Notes: generated from the letters alone by a model not told the origin. Positions 8,512 to 17,902 are shown, counted from the first letter of the stretch. The stretch: DNA of 64,000 nt from Rhodococcus_F sp040656415 (GCF_040656415.1 NZ_JBFAMC010000008.1:51667-115666); one strand, 5' to 3'. A program made the numbers and translations.

Positions 8512-9497
8512 GGGGTTTCATGCCTCAGTTCGGTTATTTCGGGTTCGGAGAGGTCGCCACCGCTCTCGAGGGTCTCGGCCTCGGCCGCTTCGAGAGCCTC
8601 GGCGAGGACGGCGGTTTCGCCCACGGGATTTCCCGCGTCGTCGAATTGGAGTGCCTGATCGTGGTGGGCGCCCAGATACGCGTCGACCACAGCTTCGTTC
8701 GACGAGAGATGTTCCGGAGTGGACTCGGCGATCACGCTGCCCTGAGACATCACCACCACCCAGTCACTGATATCGCGGATGACATCCATGTCGTGTTCGA
8801 CGAACACGACGGTCATGCCCTCGTCGCGCAACGACTTGATGTGGCCGAGCAGGCTCTGGGTCAACGCCGGGTTCACGCCGGCCATCGGCTCGTCGAGCAT
8901 CACTACCGTGGGATCGGTCATCAACGCCCGGGCCATCTCCAGCAACTTCCGCTGACCGCCGGACAACGAACCGGCGAGGTCATCGGCCTTGGCATCGAGC
9001 TTGAACCGGGCGAGCAGTTCGTGGGCGCGTTCGGTGACGGTACGTTCCTGAGCCTTCCACGTCCATGGCAGCAGGGTGTTGGCGATGCGCTCGCCCCGTT
9101 GCCCCGTTGCCCCGAGTCGCACGTTGTCGAGCACGGACAGCTTTGACAGCGCCTTGGTGAGCTGGAACGTGCGTACCACCCCCTTGCGAGCCACCTGGTG
9201 TGGATACAACCGGCCCAGGGGCTGGCCGTCCATCGACCACGTACCGGTGTCGGGCCGGTCGAAACCGGTGAGCAGGTTGAACAGAGTTGTCTTACCCGCA
9301 CCGTTGGGCCCGATGAGTCCAGTGATACAGCCGCGCTGGATCTCCAGATGGTCGACGTGGACTGCCTTGAGCCCGCCGAACGACCGGGATACGTTGTCCA
9401 CCACAAGCATCGGGTCCGGTTTTGGCACGCCTGGCGAGTGTGGCACGTCGGTGAAGATCGCCGCGCGTTGTTCGGCTGTGAGGTTGGTGTCAGGCAT
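8508..9497 (-). CDS. livG: branched-chain amino acid ABC transporter ATP-binding protein LivG
   Basis: A 329-residue ATPase, longer than the usual 250-260 residues of LivG. Walker A GPNGAGKTT, the LivG-type Q-loop VVRTFQ, signature LSGGQRKL, Walker B VVMLDEPMAG and VEHDMDVI are present. The extra length is an N-terminal lead of about 30 residues and an acidic, Ala/Glu-rich C-terminal tail of about 60 residues after AYLGAHHD. The gene overlaps livM by eight bases. Confidence 0.95.
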   Translation of the reverse strand: MPDTNLTAEQRAAIFTDVPHSPGVPKPDPMLVVDNVSRSFGGLKAVHVDHLEIQRGCITGLIGPNGAGKTTLFNLLTGFDRPDTGTWSMDGQPLGRLYPHQVARKGVVRTFQLTKALSKLSVLDNVRLGATGQRGERIANTLLPWTWKAQERTVTERAHELLARFKLDAKADDLAGSLSGGQRKLLEMARALMTDPTVVMLDEPMAGVNPALTQSLLGHIKSLRDEGMTVVFVEHDMDVIRDISDWVVVMSQGSVIAESTPEHLSSNEAVVDAYLGAHHDQALQFDDAGNPVGETAVLAEALEAAEAETLESGGDLSEPEITELRHETP

Positions 9498-10479
9498 TGA
9501 GCTGTACCTCCCGCTTGTTGCCCAGTATGCCCTGTGGCCGGAAGACCATCAGGACGGCGATCATGATGCCGAGCAATACGAATCGCATGGCACCCACCTG
9601 CTGTTCCGTCAGAGCGAGGAGCGGTTCGGGTCCCGAGATAGCCTGCCGCAGCAACGCGTCGGGGATGGCCAAGAGGAACCAGAACAGCATCGCGCCGATG
9701 ACGGGTCCGAAGACGGTGGCGGCGCCACCGAGGATGAGCGCGCCGAAGGCGAAGAACGTCTGGGCGGTCGAATAGAAGTCGGGGTTGATCGACTTGGTTT
9801 GCAGTGCGTTGAACACGCCACCCAGGCCGCCGATCATGCCGCCGAGGACAAGGGCCTGCATCTTGTAGACGAAGACGTTCTTACCCAACGATCGCGCGGC
9901 GTCCTCGTCCTCGCGGACTGCTTTGAGCACGCGACCCCACGGGCTGTGTGTCAGAAGGTATACGAACCCGCACAGCAAGAGGACGAGCGACCAGCCGACC
10001 ACCATCGACCACAGGTCGTCGCCGTAGAACTTCACCCCGAGGAAGGAGTACTGCTTCCCTGAATCGAACGGGCTGAGGTCCGTGAACGGGTCTGCGAAAC
10101 CGAACAACCCGTTGGTGGATCCGGTGACGGAATCCGCAGCGGTGGAACGAAATACCAGCCGCAGGATCTCCGATGCGGCAATCGTGACGATGGCGAGGTA
10201 GTCGGCGCGTAGCCGCAGCGTCGGGATGCCGAGGACCAGGGCCAAGAGTCCCGCTAATGCGAGACCGACGAGAACGCCGAGCCACAGCGGCTGGTCATAG
10301 GTGACTGTCATGATTCCCACGCCGTAGCCACCGAGGAGTGCGAATCCGATCTGGCCGAAGTTCAGCAGTCCCGCGTAGCCGAAATGCAGGTTCAAGCCGA
10401 TTGCGAGCAGTGCGTAGAAGATCGCCGACGGCCCGATCAGCTGGGCGAGCGAAACCTGTAGTGCTCCGATGATGTCCAT
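9490..10479 (-). CDS. livM: branched-chain amino acid ABC transporter permease LivM
   Basis: A 329-residue membrane protein with about nine hydrophobic helices. It shows the LivM hallmarks GLNLHFGYAGLLNFGQIGF near the N-terminus and the cytoplasmic coupling region SPWGRVLKAVREDEDAARSLG. It ends with MVFRPQGILGNKREVQL, the usual LivM tail. It lies three bases after the livH stop. Confidence 0.95.
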   Translation of the reverse strand: MDIIGALQVSLAQLIGPSAIFYALLAIGLNLHFGYAGLLNFGQIGFALLGGYGVGIMTVTYDQPLWLGVLVGLALAGLLALVLGIPTLRLRADYLAIVTIAASEILRLVFRSTAADSVTGSTNGLFGFADPFTDLSPFDSGKQYSFLGVKFYGDDLWSMVVGWSLVLLLCGFVYLLTHSPWGRVLKAVREDEDAARSLGKNVFVYKMQALVLGGMIGGLGGVFNALQTKSINPDFYSTAQTFFAFGALILGGAATVFGPVIGAMLFWFLLAIPDALLRQAISGPEPLLALTEQQVGAMRFVLLGIMIAVLMVFRPQGILGNKREVQLNA

Positions 10480-10482
10480 GTC

Positions 10483-11850
10483 TCACCCGATCCTCTGTCG
10501 GCTGCCGAGAATGCCCTGAGGCCGGACTACGAGGATGACGATCAAGATGAGCAGTCCTCCGATGTACTTGAGGTCAGGGTTGATTACGAGCGTGGACAGT
10601 TGGACGAGAAGGCCGACGATCACACAACCGAGCAGCGCACCGTACGCGGTGCCGAGTCCACCGAGCGTGATTCCGGCGAACATCAGCAGTAGAAGCTTGA
10701 AGCCCATCTCCCACTGCACGCGCCCGCCGAGCTCGGAGATGGCGAACAGGATCCCGCCGAGGGCGGCGAGACCTCCGCCGAGACCCCAGACGAAGCGGAT
10801 CACACGTTCGACGTCGATCCCGGATGACTCCGCGAGGTCACGGTTGTCGGAAACGGCGCGCATGGCCTTGCCGATGCGCGTCTTCTGTAGTAGCAGCGCG
10901 ACGCTGACCAAGACGACGAGACTGATGACGATGGATACGAGATTGGCATCGGTGATCGCGATCGGACCCCACTGCCTCTGCACCTGGACTTGGTAGTCGT
11001 CGAACGGTTCCGTGCGGTCGGAAAAGAAGATGAGGATCAGGTAGCGCAGGGCAATCGCGAGACCGATCGACACCACGAGCTGCGCAATCAGTCCGGTCTT
11101 GCGTCGGCGCAAGGGTTTCCAGACAGCGGCGTTGTTCAGAAGGCCGATCAGGACGCCGACGATGATCGCGATGACAGAGGCCGCGATCAGCTGCATCCCG
11201 AACGTCACATTGACGACCCACGCCGCAACGGCACCAAGCGTCACCAGTTCGCCGTGCGCGAAGTTCGTCAGACCGGTGGTGCCGTAGATCAGGCTCAAGC
11301 CGACACCCGCGATGGCGATGATCAGACCGAACCGGAGCCCGTCGACGGTTTGCCGGATCAGCTTCTCGTAGAACGAGATGTCGGAACCGGTTCGTTCCTC
11401 TCCGAACAAGAAGATCACGGTGTTGGCACGACCGGCCACCACTTCTCGCTCCACGGTCTCTTGCACGCTCACGCCGTCGGGGAGCGATTCTTCGACGATC
11501 TCGAACGTGTAGGTGCCGGGAGCGAGATGAACCTCCCAGCGACCGTTGTCAGCTGAATCGGTGCGGGTGGATTCTTGCCCCGACGAGTCGAGGGCGCGCA
11601 CTTCGACGCCGGCGAGACGGTCGCCGCCGTTGTTGAGGGTGCCGGTAACCCGGACCGCGTTCTCCGGGGGTGCGGTTTGCGCACTGGCGTCGAGGGGTGG
11701 CGGCGGGGTCGACTCCTGTGCCGCTGCGGGACCGCTGAATGTGATCGCAGCGACGAGGCTGAGCAGGAATAGGGCGAACACGCGGCCGAGGTACGGGGTT
11801 ACCGGACCTCGTCTCGTGCTCATCCCTGGGGGTGTCGGTCGCGTACTCAT
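10483..11850 (-). CDS. livH: LivH permease with N-terminal signal peptide and extracytoplasmic domain
   Basis: About 455 residues. The C-terminal 290 residues are a standard LivH permease: GLRFGLIIAIAGVGLSLIYGTTGLTNFAHGELVTLG and the coupling loop KTRIGKAMRAVSDNRDLAESSGID, ending in VVRPQGILGSRQR. Ahead of it is a hydrophobic secretion-type segment (ALFLLSLVAAITFSG, then AAAQE), a Pro-rich linker and a beta-sandwich-like domain with VRVTGTLNNGGDRLAGVEVRALD and WEVHLAPGTYTFEIVEE, which resembles carboxypeptidase-regulatory/transthyretin-like folds. Several starts are possible: GTG at 11883, ATG at 11850 or 11823; none has an ideal ribosome binding site. Confidence 0.88.
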   Translation of the reverse strand: MSTRPTPPGMSTRRGPVTPYLGRVFALFLLSLVAAITFSGPAAAQESTPPPPLDASAQTAPPENAVRVTGTLNNGGDRLAGVEVRALDSSGQESTRTDSADNGRWEVHLAPGTYTFEIVEESLPDGVSVQETVEREVVAGRANTVIFLFGEERTGSDISFYEKLIRQTVDGLRFGLIIAIAGVGLSLIYGTTGLTNFAHGELVTLGAVAAWVVNVTFGMQLIAASVIAIIVGVLIGLLNNAAVWKPLRRRKTGLIAQLVVSIGLAIALRYLILIFFSDRTEPFDDYQVQVQRQWGPIAITDANLVSIVISLVVLVSVALLLQKTRIGKAMRAVSDNRDLAESSGIDVERVIRFVWGLGGGLAALGGILFAISELGGRVQWEMGFKLLLLMFAGITLGGLGTAYGALLGCVIVGLLVQLSTLVINPDLKYIGGLLILIVILVVRPQGILGSRQRIG

Positions 11851-12074
11851 TCTTGGGAGTCGCTTCCTTACGGTTGGGGCCACGAACAGGTCCTCCGGGT
11901 ATGTCTAGTTGGTCGGGTCGTGCAGCGACGGACTGTCGAAAGCCCGTTCGCGACTTCCGGACTCTAGCGGCTCAGGTCGCGCGAAATCGGGTTCTCGGAT
12001 TTCTGGCAAGTTTCTGTTGGGTTTCGAAGCGTCCGGCTGATCGCTGTCGTCCACGCTCCCTAGACTGGGCAATC

Positions 12075-14819
12075 GTGAGCCCCGCAACGACACCCCGGTC
12101 CACCACGTCCGTTACCTCCGGCGCAGCGGCGCCAGATGGTGACCGCCCCACCTTGATGCTTCTCGACGGTCACTCGTTGGCCTTCCGCGCGTTCTATGCA
12201 CTGCCGGCAGAGAACTTCAAGACCCACAGCGGCCAGGTCACCAACGCGGTGTACGGGTTCACGTCGATGTTGATCAACCTGCTGCGCGATGAACAGCCCA
12301 GCCATGTCGCGGCGGCGTTCGATGTGTCGAGGCAAACCTTCAGGGCGGAGAAGTTCCCCGAGTACAAGGCGAATCGCAGCAAAGCACCGGACGAGTTCAA
12401 AGGTCAGGTGGAGATCACCAAGGATGTTCTCGGCGCGCTGGGCATTCCCGTCATGGCAGAAGAAGGCTTCGAGGCCGACGACATCATCGCGACACTGACC
12501 ACCCAGGCGGAGGCGCTCGGGTACCGCGTTCTCGTGGTGACCGGTGACCGGGACTCGCTCCAGCTGGTCACCGACCAGGTGACGGTTCTGTACCCGAAGA
12601 AGGGTGTCTCGGACCTGGCCCGGTTCACCCCTGCGGCGGTGGAGGAGAAATACGGGCTCACACCAGCGCAGTACCCTGACTTCGCGGCTCTGCGGGGAGA
12701 CCCGAGCGACAACCTGCCGGGCATCCCGGGCGTGGGGGAGAAGACCGCGACCAAGTGGATCAGGGAATACGGCGACCTCGTCGGCCTGGTCGACAACGTC
12801 GACAAGGTGCGCGGCAAGGTCGGCGACGCGCTGCGCGAGAATCTTCCGAACGTCCTCCTCAATCGGGAACTCACCGAGATGGTGCGCGACGTTCCACTTC
12901 CTTACACCCCGGACCAATTGATCCTCGCCCAGTGGGATCGTGACAGGATCCACGCACTGTTCGACGATCTCGAGTTCAAGGTGCTGCGAGACCGGTTGTT
13001 CGCGACACTCGCACCCGTAGAGGCCGAAGCGGAAGAGGGCTTCGAGGTGCGCGGCGGCGCGCTCGAACCCGGTGAGGTCGCCGACTGGCTGTCCGAGCAC
13101 GCTTCGGGCGGCGATAGATCCGGAGTCTCCGTGGTTGGAACACGGACGCCGTACGGTGCCGACGTGACGGCGATAGCCGTCGCGGCCGCGGACGGCGAAG
13201 GCGCCTATATCGACACCGCGCGGGTCACACCCGACGACGAGAAGGCGCTCGGTGACTGGCTTGCCGATCCAGACAAGCCGAAGGCCCTGCACGAGGCGAA
13301 GTGGGCGATGCACGCGCTGCGCTCCCGCGGTTGGGTGCTCCGTGGACTCACGAGTGATACCGCGTTGGCGGCCTATTTGGTGAGGCCCGGCCAACGGACG
13401 TTCAATCTCGACGACCTGGCGCTGCGCTATCTGCGCCGAGAGCTTCGGGTGGAGGGGAACGTTGAGGAGCAATTGTCGCTACTGGACGACGCCGACAAGG
13501 TGGAGGCCGAAGCTGCGGAAGCTGAAATCCTAAGCGCGCGTGCCGTGCTCGACCTGGCGGCCGCACTCGACGTGGAACTGTCCGACATCGAGTCGAGCAC
13601 CCTGCTCTCCGAAATCGAGTTGCCTCTGATGGAAGTTCTTGCAGACCTAGAGGCGTCAGGCATCGCGGTCGACGTCGATCACCTGCAGGATTTGCAGAGC
13701 CGTTTCGCCGCCCAGGTCTCCGAGGCGGCGGAGGCGGCCTACGGGGTCATAGGGAAGCAGATCAATCTCGGTTCACCCAAACAGCTGCAAGTCGTGCTCT
13801 TCGACGAACTGGAGATGCCCAAGACGAAGAGGACCAAGACCGGCTACACCACGGACGCCGATGCGCTGCAGAACCTGTTCGAAAAGACGTCGCACCCGTT
13901 TCTCGAGCATCTGCTCGCGCACCGAGACGCGACACGTCTGAAGGTGACCGTGGACGGTCTACTCAAGACCGTTGCCGAGGACGGCCGCATACATACGACG
14001 TTCAATCAGACGGTAGCGGCCACGGGACGGCTTTCCTCGACCGAACCCAATCTTCAGAACATCCCCGTCCGTACCGACGCGGGGCGTCAGATCCGCGACG
14101 GCTTCGTGGTCGGTGAGGGTTTCGATACCTTGCTGACTGCGGACTACAGCCAGATCGAGATGCGGATCATGGCTCACGTGTCCGGGGACGAAGGGCTGAT
14201 CGAGGCGTTCAACACCGGAGAGGACTTGCACAGCTTCGTCGGTGCCCGCGCGTTCGGCGTGCCGATCGACGAGGTCACGCCCGAGCTGCGGCGCCGGGTG
14301 AAGGCAATGTCCTACGGTCTTGCGTACGGACTCAGCGCCTTCGGGCTCGCATCGCAGCTCAAGATCTCGACCGAAGAGGCCAGATCTCAGATGGAGGCTT
14401 ACTTCGCGCGGTTCGGTGGCGTGCGCGACTACTTGCGCGAGGTCGTGGAACAAGCCAGGAAGGACGGTTTCACATCGACGCTGTATGGTCGCCGTCGCTA
14501 TCTGCCCGATCTCAACAGTGACAACCGACAGCGGCGGGAAGTCGCGGAGCGGGCCGCGTTGAATGCCCCGATCCAGGGCACGGCCGCCGACATCATCAAG
14601 GTTGCGATGATCAACGTTGCACGCTCACTGCGTGAGGCGAGGCTGAAATCGCGCATGCTGCTGCAAGTTCACGACGAACTCGTGCTCGAGGTGGTCGAGT
14701 CGGAGCGTGACCACGTCGAGCAGCTGGTCCGTCATGAGATGTCCTCTGCCATCGAACTGTCGGTGCCGCTCGAGGTGTCCGTCGGTACGGGGCGCAGTTG
14801 GGACGCCGCCGCACACTAG
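12075..14819 (+). CDS. polA: DNA polymerase I
   Basis: A 914-residue family A polymerase. The N-terminal 5' nuclease domain begins LMLLDGHSLAFRAFYALPAENF and keeps the Asp clusters EADDIIATL and TGDRDSLQL and the helix-hairpin-helix LPGIPGVGEKTA. The middle 3'-5' exonuclease-like domain is degenerate, as in mycobacteria. Polymerase motifs A (DYSQIEMR, about residue 690), B (RRRVKAMSYGLAYG) and C (QVHDELVLEV, about 866) are intact. The GTG at 12075 (MSPATTPRS) matches the mycobacterial start; the frame is open to 11832 but that region overlaps the livH start region. Confidence 0.96.
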   Translation: MSPATTPRSTTSVTSGAAAPDGDRPTLMLLDGHSLAFRAFYALPAENFKTHSGQVTNAVYGFTSMLINLLRDEQPSHVAAAFDVSRQTFRAEKFPEYKANRSKAPDEFKGQVEITKDVLGALGIPVMAEEGFEADDIIATLTTQAEALGYRVLVVTGDRDSLQLVTDQVTVLYPKKGVSDLARFTPAAVEEKYGLTPAQYPDFAALRGDPSDNLPGIPGVGEKTATKWIREYGDLVGLVDNVDKVRGKVGDALRENLPNVLLNRELTEMVRDVPLPYTPDQLILAQWDRDRIHALFDDLEFKVLRDRLFATLAPVEAEAEEGFEVRGGALEPGEVADWLSEHASGGDRSGVSVVGTRTPYGADVTAIAVAAADGEGAYIDTARVTPDDEKALGDWLADPDKPKALHEAKWAMHALRSRGWVLRGLTSDTALAAYLVRPGQRTFNLDDLALRYLRRELRVEGNVEEQLSLLDDADKVEAEAAEAEILSARAVLDLAAALDVELSDIESSTLLSEIELPLMEVLADLEASGIAVDVDHLQDLQSRFAAQVSEAAEAAYGVIGKQINLGSPKQLQVVLFDELEMPKTKRTKTGYTTDADALQNLFEKTSHPFLEHLLAHRDATRLKVTVDGLLKTVAEDGRIHTTFNQTVAATGRLSSTEPNLQNIPVRTDAGRQIRDGFVVGEGFDTLLTADYSQIEMRIMAHVSGDEGLIEAFNTGEDLHSFVGARAFGVPIDEVTPELRRRVKAMSYGLAYGLSAFGLASQLKISTEEARSQMEAYFARFGGVRDYLREVVEQARKDGFTSTLYGRRRYLPDLNSDNRQRREVAERAALNAPIQGTAADIIKVAMINVARSLREARLKSRMLLQVHDELVLEVVESERDHVEQLVRHEMSSAIELSVPLEVSVGTGRSWDAAAH

Positions 14820-14836
14820 GCGACGCCCCCGTCGTC

Positions 14837-15205
14837 CTATTCGGCCGGCGCTTGCTCGGCGATCTGCTTGCGCACCTCGTCCATGTCGAGGGCCTTTACC
14901 TGCGTGAGCAGATCCTCGAGCGCGGCAGGTGGCAGCGCACCCGGTTGGTTGAACACCAGTACACCCTCACGGAACGCCATGATGGTCGGGATCGAGCGGA
15001 TGTTTGCCGCCGCCGCGATGCCTTGTTCTGCTTCCGTGTCTACCTTGCCGTGCACCACGTCGGGGTGCTTCTCCGACGAAGCCTCGAAAGTAGGAGCGAA
15101 TGCGCGGCACGGTCCGCACCATGATGCCCAGAAGTCGACGAGAACCACGTCATTGTTGTTCACGGTCACATCGAAATTCTGTTGAGTCAGTGTCTTGGTG
15201 GCCAC
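14837..15205 (-). CDS. trxA: thioredoxin
   Basis: A 122-residue thioredoxin with the WCGPC redox site at about residue 29, preceded by VLVDFWAS, and the cis-Pro loop RSIPTIMAF. After the usual core it has a C-terminal extension ending EVRKQIAEQAPAE. The start is a GTG with GAAAGGA six bases upstream. It converges on polA with 17 bp between the stops. Confidence 0.94.
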   Translation of the reverse strand: MATKTLTQQNFDVTVNNNDVVLVDFWASWCGPCRAFAPTFEASSEKHPDVVHGKVDTEAEQGIAAAANIRSIPTIMAFREGVLVFNQPGALPPAALEDLLTQVKALDMDEVRKQIAEQAPAE

Positions 15206-15278
15206 GAGCGTCCTTTCGATCGATGATGGTGTTGCTTGTGCAACGCCCGTTCACCCCCGATTCTTCCCTGCATGCCGA

Positions 15279-16277
15279 TCAGGCGGTTCGTTCAGTGTCA
15301 CGGAAGGCGCGTCGGTACGTCTGCGGGGTGGTACGACGCAGCCGCAGGAAATGCTGCCGCAGTACCGCCCCACTTCCGAATCCGACGCGGTCGGCGATCA
15401 CGTCGACCGGCAGGTTCGAGTTCTCGAGGAAGTGTTGTGCGGCGAGGACCCGCTGATCGCGGAGCCAACGTGCTGGGGTGGAGCCCGTCTCGGCCTGGAA
15501 CCGGCGCGCGAATGTGCGCGGTGACATGCTGGCCTTCGCTGCCATGGCGGTCACCGAGAGGTCGAGGGCCAGATGTTCGGTCATCCAGTCCAGCACCGGT
15601 CCGAGCGTGTCGGTCGCCGTAGCTGCCAGCGGCGTCGCCACGTATTGGGCCTGACCGCCGTCTCGGTGGGGCGGGACCACCATGCGGCGCGCGATGCCGT
15701 TGGCCACTGCGCTGCCCTGCGCCTTTCGCACGATGTGTAGGCACAGATCTATGCCCGCTGCGGTACCAGCGCTGGTCAGAACGGGGTCGTCGTCCACATA
15801 GAGGACGTTCGGATCGACCGTGGCGGCAGGATGGCGCTCAGCGAGTCGCTCGGTGTGCTTCCAATGTGTGGTGCACTTTCGGCCATCCAGGAGGCCTGCG
15901 GCCCCCAGCACATACGCGCCGCTGCAGAGGCTGGCAACCTTGGCGCCCCGGGCGACGGCGGCTCGGAGCTTGTCCAGAAGTGGATCCATGCACGAGTCGA
16001 TGTCCACGCCGCGAACGTCGATGCAGTCTGCCAGGGTATAGGTCCCACCCGCAGGAACGATGACGAGATCGGCGTCATCGAGTTGATCGAGGTCGTAGGG
16101 AACATCGATTCCGTACCCGAAACGAGTGCGAATGGGCTCAGGTGAGCCTGCGACCAGGGAGAAATCGTAGGTGGGGAGTCCGTCGTCGGATCTGTCGACT
16201 CCGAACACCTCGCAGGCGACACCGAGTTCGAACGCCTCGGTGACAGGTAAGAGTGGGACGACAACCTTCTTCAACAC
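15279..16277 (-). CDS. GlxA family transcriptional regulator (DJ-1/PfpI + AraC HTH)
   Basis: A 332-residue protein. Residues 1-185 form a DJ-1/PfpI amidase-like domain with the nucleophile-elbow Cys in ASLCSGAYVLGAAGLLDG. Residues about 230-325 form an AraC-type double helix-turn-helix: MSPRTFARRFQAETGSTPARWL, then VDVIADRVGFGSGAVLRQHF. Members sense small molecules and control nearby catabolic or transport genes. It is divergent from the small ORF and DMT permease, which are candidate targets. Confidence 0.93.
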   Translation of the reverse strand: MLKKVVVPLLPVTEAFELGVACEVFGVDRSDDGLPTYDFSLVAGSPEPIRTRFGYGIDVPYDLDQLDDADLVIVPAGGTYTLADCIDVRGVDIDSCMDPLLDKLRAAVARGAKVASLCSGAYVLGAAGLLDGRKCTTHWKHTERLAERHPAATVDPNVLYVDDDPVLTSAGTAAGIDLCLHIVRKAQGSAVANGIARRMVVPPHRDGGQAQYVATPLAATATDTLGPVLDWMTEHLALDLSVTAMAAKASMSPRTFARRFQAETGSTPARWLRDQRVLAAQHFLENSNLPVDVIADRVGFGSGAVLRQHFLRLRRTTPQTYRRAFRDTERTA

Positions 16278-16287
16278 CGCACCAGTA

Positions 16288-16322
16288 TGGCGGAAAAATG
16301 TCGAACTGTGTCATTCCTGCCA
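16288..16322. promoter_or_regulatory. inverted repeat in the glxA-like / DMT permease intergenic region
   Basis: TGGCGGAA and TTCCTGCCA form an 8-bp imperfect inverted repeat (one bulged T) with 18 bases between the arms. It lies 11 bp upstream of the regulator start and 37 bp upstream of the small membrane ORF, a sensible place for an AraC-type operator. This is an inference from position and symmetry only. Confidence 0.35.
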
Positions 16323-16358
16323 CTTTTCTCGCGGACGAGCAGAAGCCAGGCTCGAAGC

Positions 16359-16475
16359 ATGGCGATCCTGGTTGTGATTCTCTTCGTGTTCCTGGCGATT
16401 GACGTGCTCGTGCTCACCGGCCGTACACCAGATACGCACAAAGATGTCACCCAGCACGGGGACTTCCGGTTTTGA
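16359..16475 (+). CDS. 38-residue single-helix membrane protein
   Basis: A short ORF encoding a hydrophobic N-terminal helix (AILVVILFVFLAIDVLVLTG) followed by a polar tail ending QHGDFRF. I recognise no family. Support comes from the clear membrane-protein composition and from its TGA overlapping the TTG start of the next gene (TTGA), which suggests coupled translation. Its own ribosome binding site is weak. Confidence 0.5.
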   Translation: MAILVVILFVFLAIDVLVLTGRTPDTHKDVTQHGDFRF

Positions 16476-17377
16476 GGGCGGGTCCGGCTGCGCAATATTC
16501 AGGTGCTGCGCTTGCGTGGGGTGCGAGCTTTTTCTTCATCAAGGTCGGGCTCGACGGCTTGTCGTTCGTTCAGGTCGTCCTGTGGAGGCTGGTTCTCGGG
16601 GTGCTCACCCTCGGCGTGGTTCTCGGTCTGACGCGGTCACGGTTGCCGAGTGATGCGGCGACGTGGGCGCATCTTTCCGTACTTGCCGTCGTGCAATGTC
16701 TCGTACCGTGGCTGCTGTTCAGTTGGGCCGAGCAGACAATCAGCTCCGGGCTGGCCAGCATCTACAACGCGACGACACCTCTGATGACGATGGCGTTGGC
16801 GTTGGCGTTGCTGCCAGGGGAGAAACTCACGGACGCAAAACTGTTCGGGCTACTGCTCGGATTCGCGGGTGTGCTCGTGGTGTTGGCTCCGTGGCAAATA
16901 GCGTCCGTGGGCAGTGTCCAGGCCCAGCTCGCGTGCCTGGGGGCGACTGCCTCTTACGGTGTCGCACTGGTATATCTGCGCCGATTCATACTTCCGCGCG
17001 GTATCGGCGCACCCACCGTCGCCTTCGTGCAGGTTCTGGTTGCAGCGTTGGTGTTGCTCGCCGTTTCGCCCTGGGCGGCGAATACTCCAATGAACCTGAC
17101 GCCCGCGATAGTTGCGTCGATGATCGGGCTCGGGGTGTTCGGCACCGGGCTGGCGTTCGTCTGGAACACCAATGTGGTGCGTGATTGGGGTCCGACAGTC
17201 GCGTCCACCGTGACATACCTGACGCCGCTGGTCGGGGTGGTGCTCGGCGCGATTGCGCTCGGAGAGAGCATCTCCTGGAACCATCCTGTAGGTGGACTTG
17301 CGGTCATTGCAGGAATTGTTGTCACGCAACGCTATTCGCGAAGAGTCACGAATACGACGGTCGTAAAAGCGAAGTGA
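16472..17377 (+). CDS. EamA/DMT family transporter
   Basis: A 301-residue protein with about ten hydrophobic helices and two EamA repeats. The first contains ALAWGASFFFIKVGLDGLS, the second LGATASYGVALVYLRRFI; the end of each repeat shows the usual LGVVLGAIALGE pattern. Such proteins export or exchange metabolites such as amino acids; the substrate is unknown. The start is a TTG overlapping the stop of the preceding 38-residue ORF. Confidence 0.9.
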   Translation: MRAGPAAQYSGAALAWGASFFFIKVGLDGLSFVQVVLWRLVLGVLTLGVVLGLTRSRLPSDAATWAHLSVLAVVQCLVPWLLFSWAEQTISSGLASIYNATTPLMTMALALALLPGEKLTDAKLFGLLLGFAGVLVVLAPWQIASVGSVQAQLACLGATASYGVALVYLRRFILPRGIGAPTVAFVQVLVAALVLLAVSPWAANTPMNLTPAIVASMIGLGVFGTGLAFVWNTNVVRDWGPTVASTVTYLTPLVGVVLGAIALGESISWNHPVGGLAVIAGIVVTQRYSRRVTNTTVVKAK

Positions 17378-17902
17378 TCACGGGGGTGCGGTGAGGATCC
17401 ACTCGCGTTTGGCGTCCCCATCCCATCTGCGCATCACGGATGCGTGGCCGACGATGTCGCCACCGTCGAGTAGTCGCGCGGCATCCGGGATCTGGTCGGC
17501 TGGGAGTCGCCGTGCGAGGGTCACGTGCGGTGTCCATTCCCCGGGCCGGATGTGTGGTGGGACTTTCGTGGCTTGCTCCGCGAGGTCGAAGACCTTCCGG
17601 TGCAGAGACAACAACGCCTTCGACGGCACCACCAGCCGTGAGAGGGTCACGTACCGGCTGCTGCCGAACACCACGAGGCCGCCCAGCCGGATGTGAAACG
17701 AAGGCGTGGCGATTTGCCTGCGGAGGAGTTCGTCGATCTCAGTCGGGATGTGGCGGGCCACGAACAGGGTGACATGTGGTCGATTCGATATCGCACGAAC
17801 GCGGGTTCGGCTGGGTAGCCCCGCATCCCACAGACGTTGCCATTCGGCGCGAACGGCTACGTCGGTTTCCTCGTCGAACAGCAGTTCCACCGACTGGACC
17901 AT
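17378..17902 (-). CDS. 2'-5' RNA ligase family (LigT-like) phosphoesterase
   Basis: A 174-residue 2H-phosphoesterase-type protein. The two HxT motifs are present as PHVTLF (about residue 45) and PHVTLA (about residue 128), spaced as expected for the two catalytic His-Thr pairs. Family members act on 2'-5' or cyclic phosphodiesters of RNA or nucleotides. Its stop directly abuts that of the convergent DMT permease gene. Confidence 0.88.
   Translation of the reverse strand: MVQSVELLFDEETDVAVRAEWQRLWDAGLPSRTRVRAISNRPHVTLFVARHIPTEIDELLRRQIATPSFHIRLGGLVVFGSSRYVTLSRLVVPSKALLSLHRKVFDLAEQATKVPPHIRPGEWTPHVTLARRLPADQIPDAARLLDGGDIVGHASVMRRWDGDAKREWILTAPP

Noticed and set aside
12060..13472. A 470-codon minus-strand frame inside polA
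   Set aside because: It is antisense to conserved polymerase sequence, has no recognisable domain, and arises from GC-biased codon use of polA.
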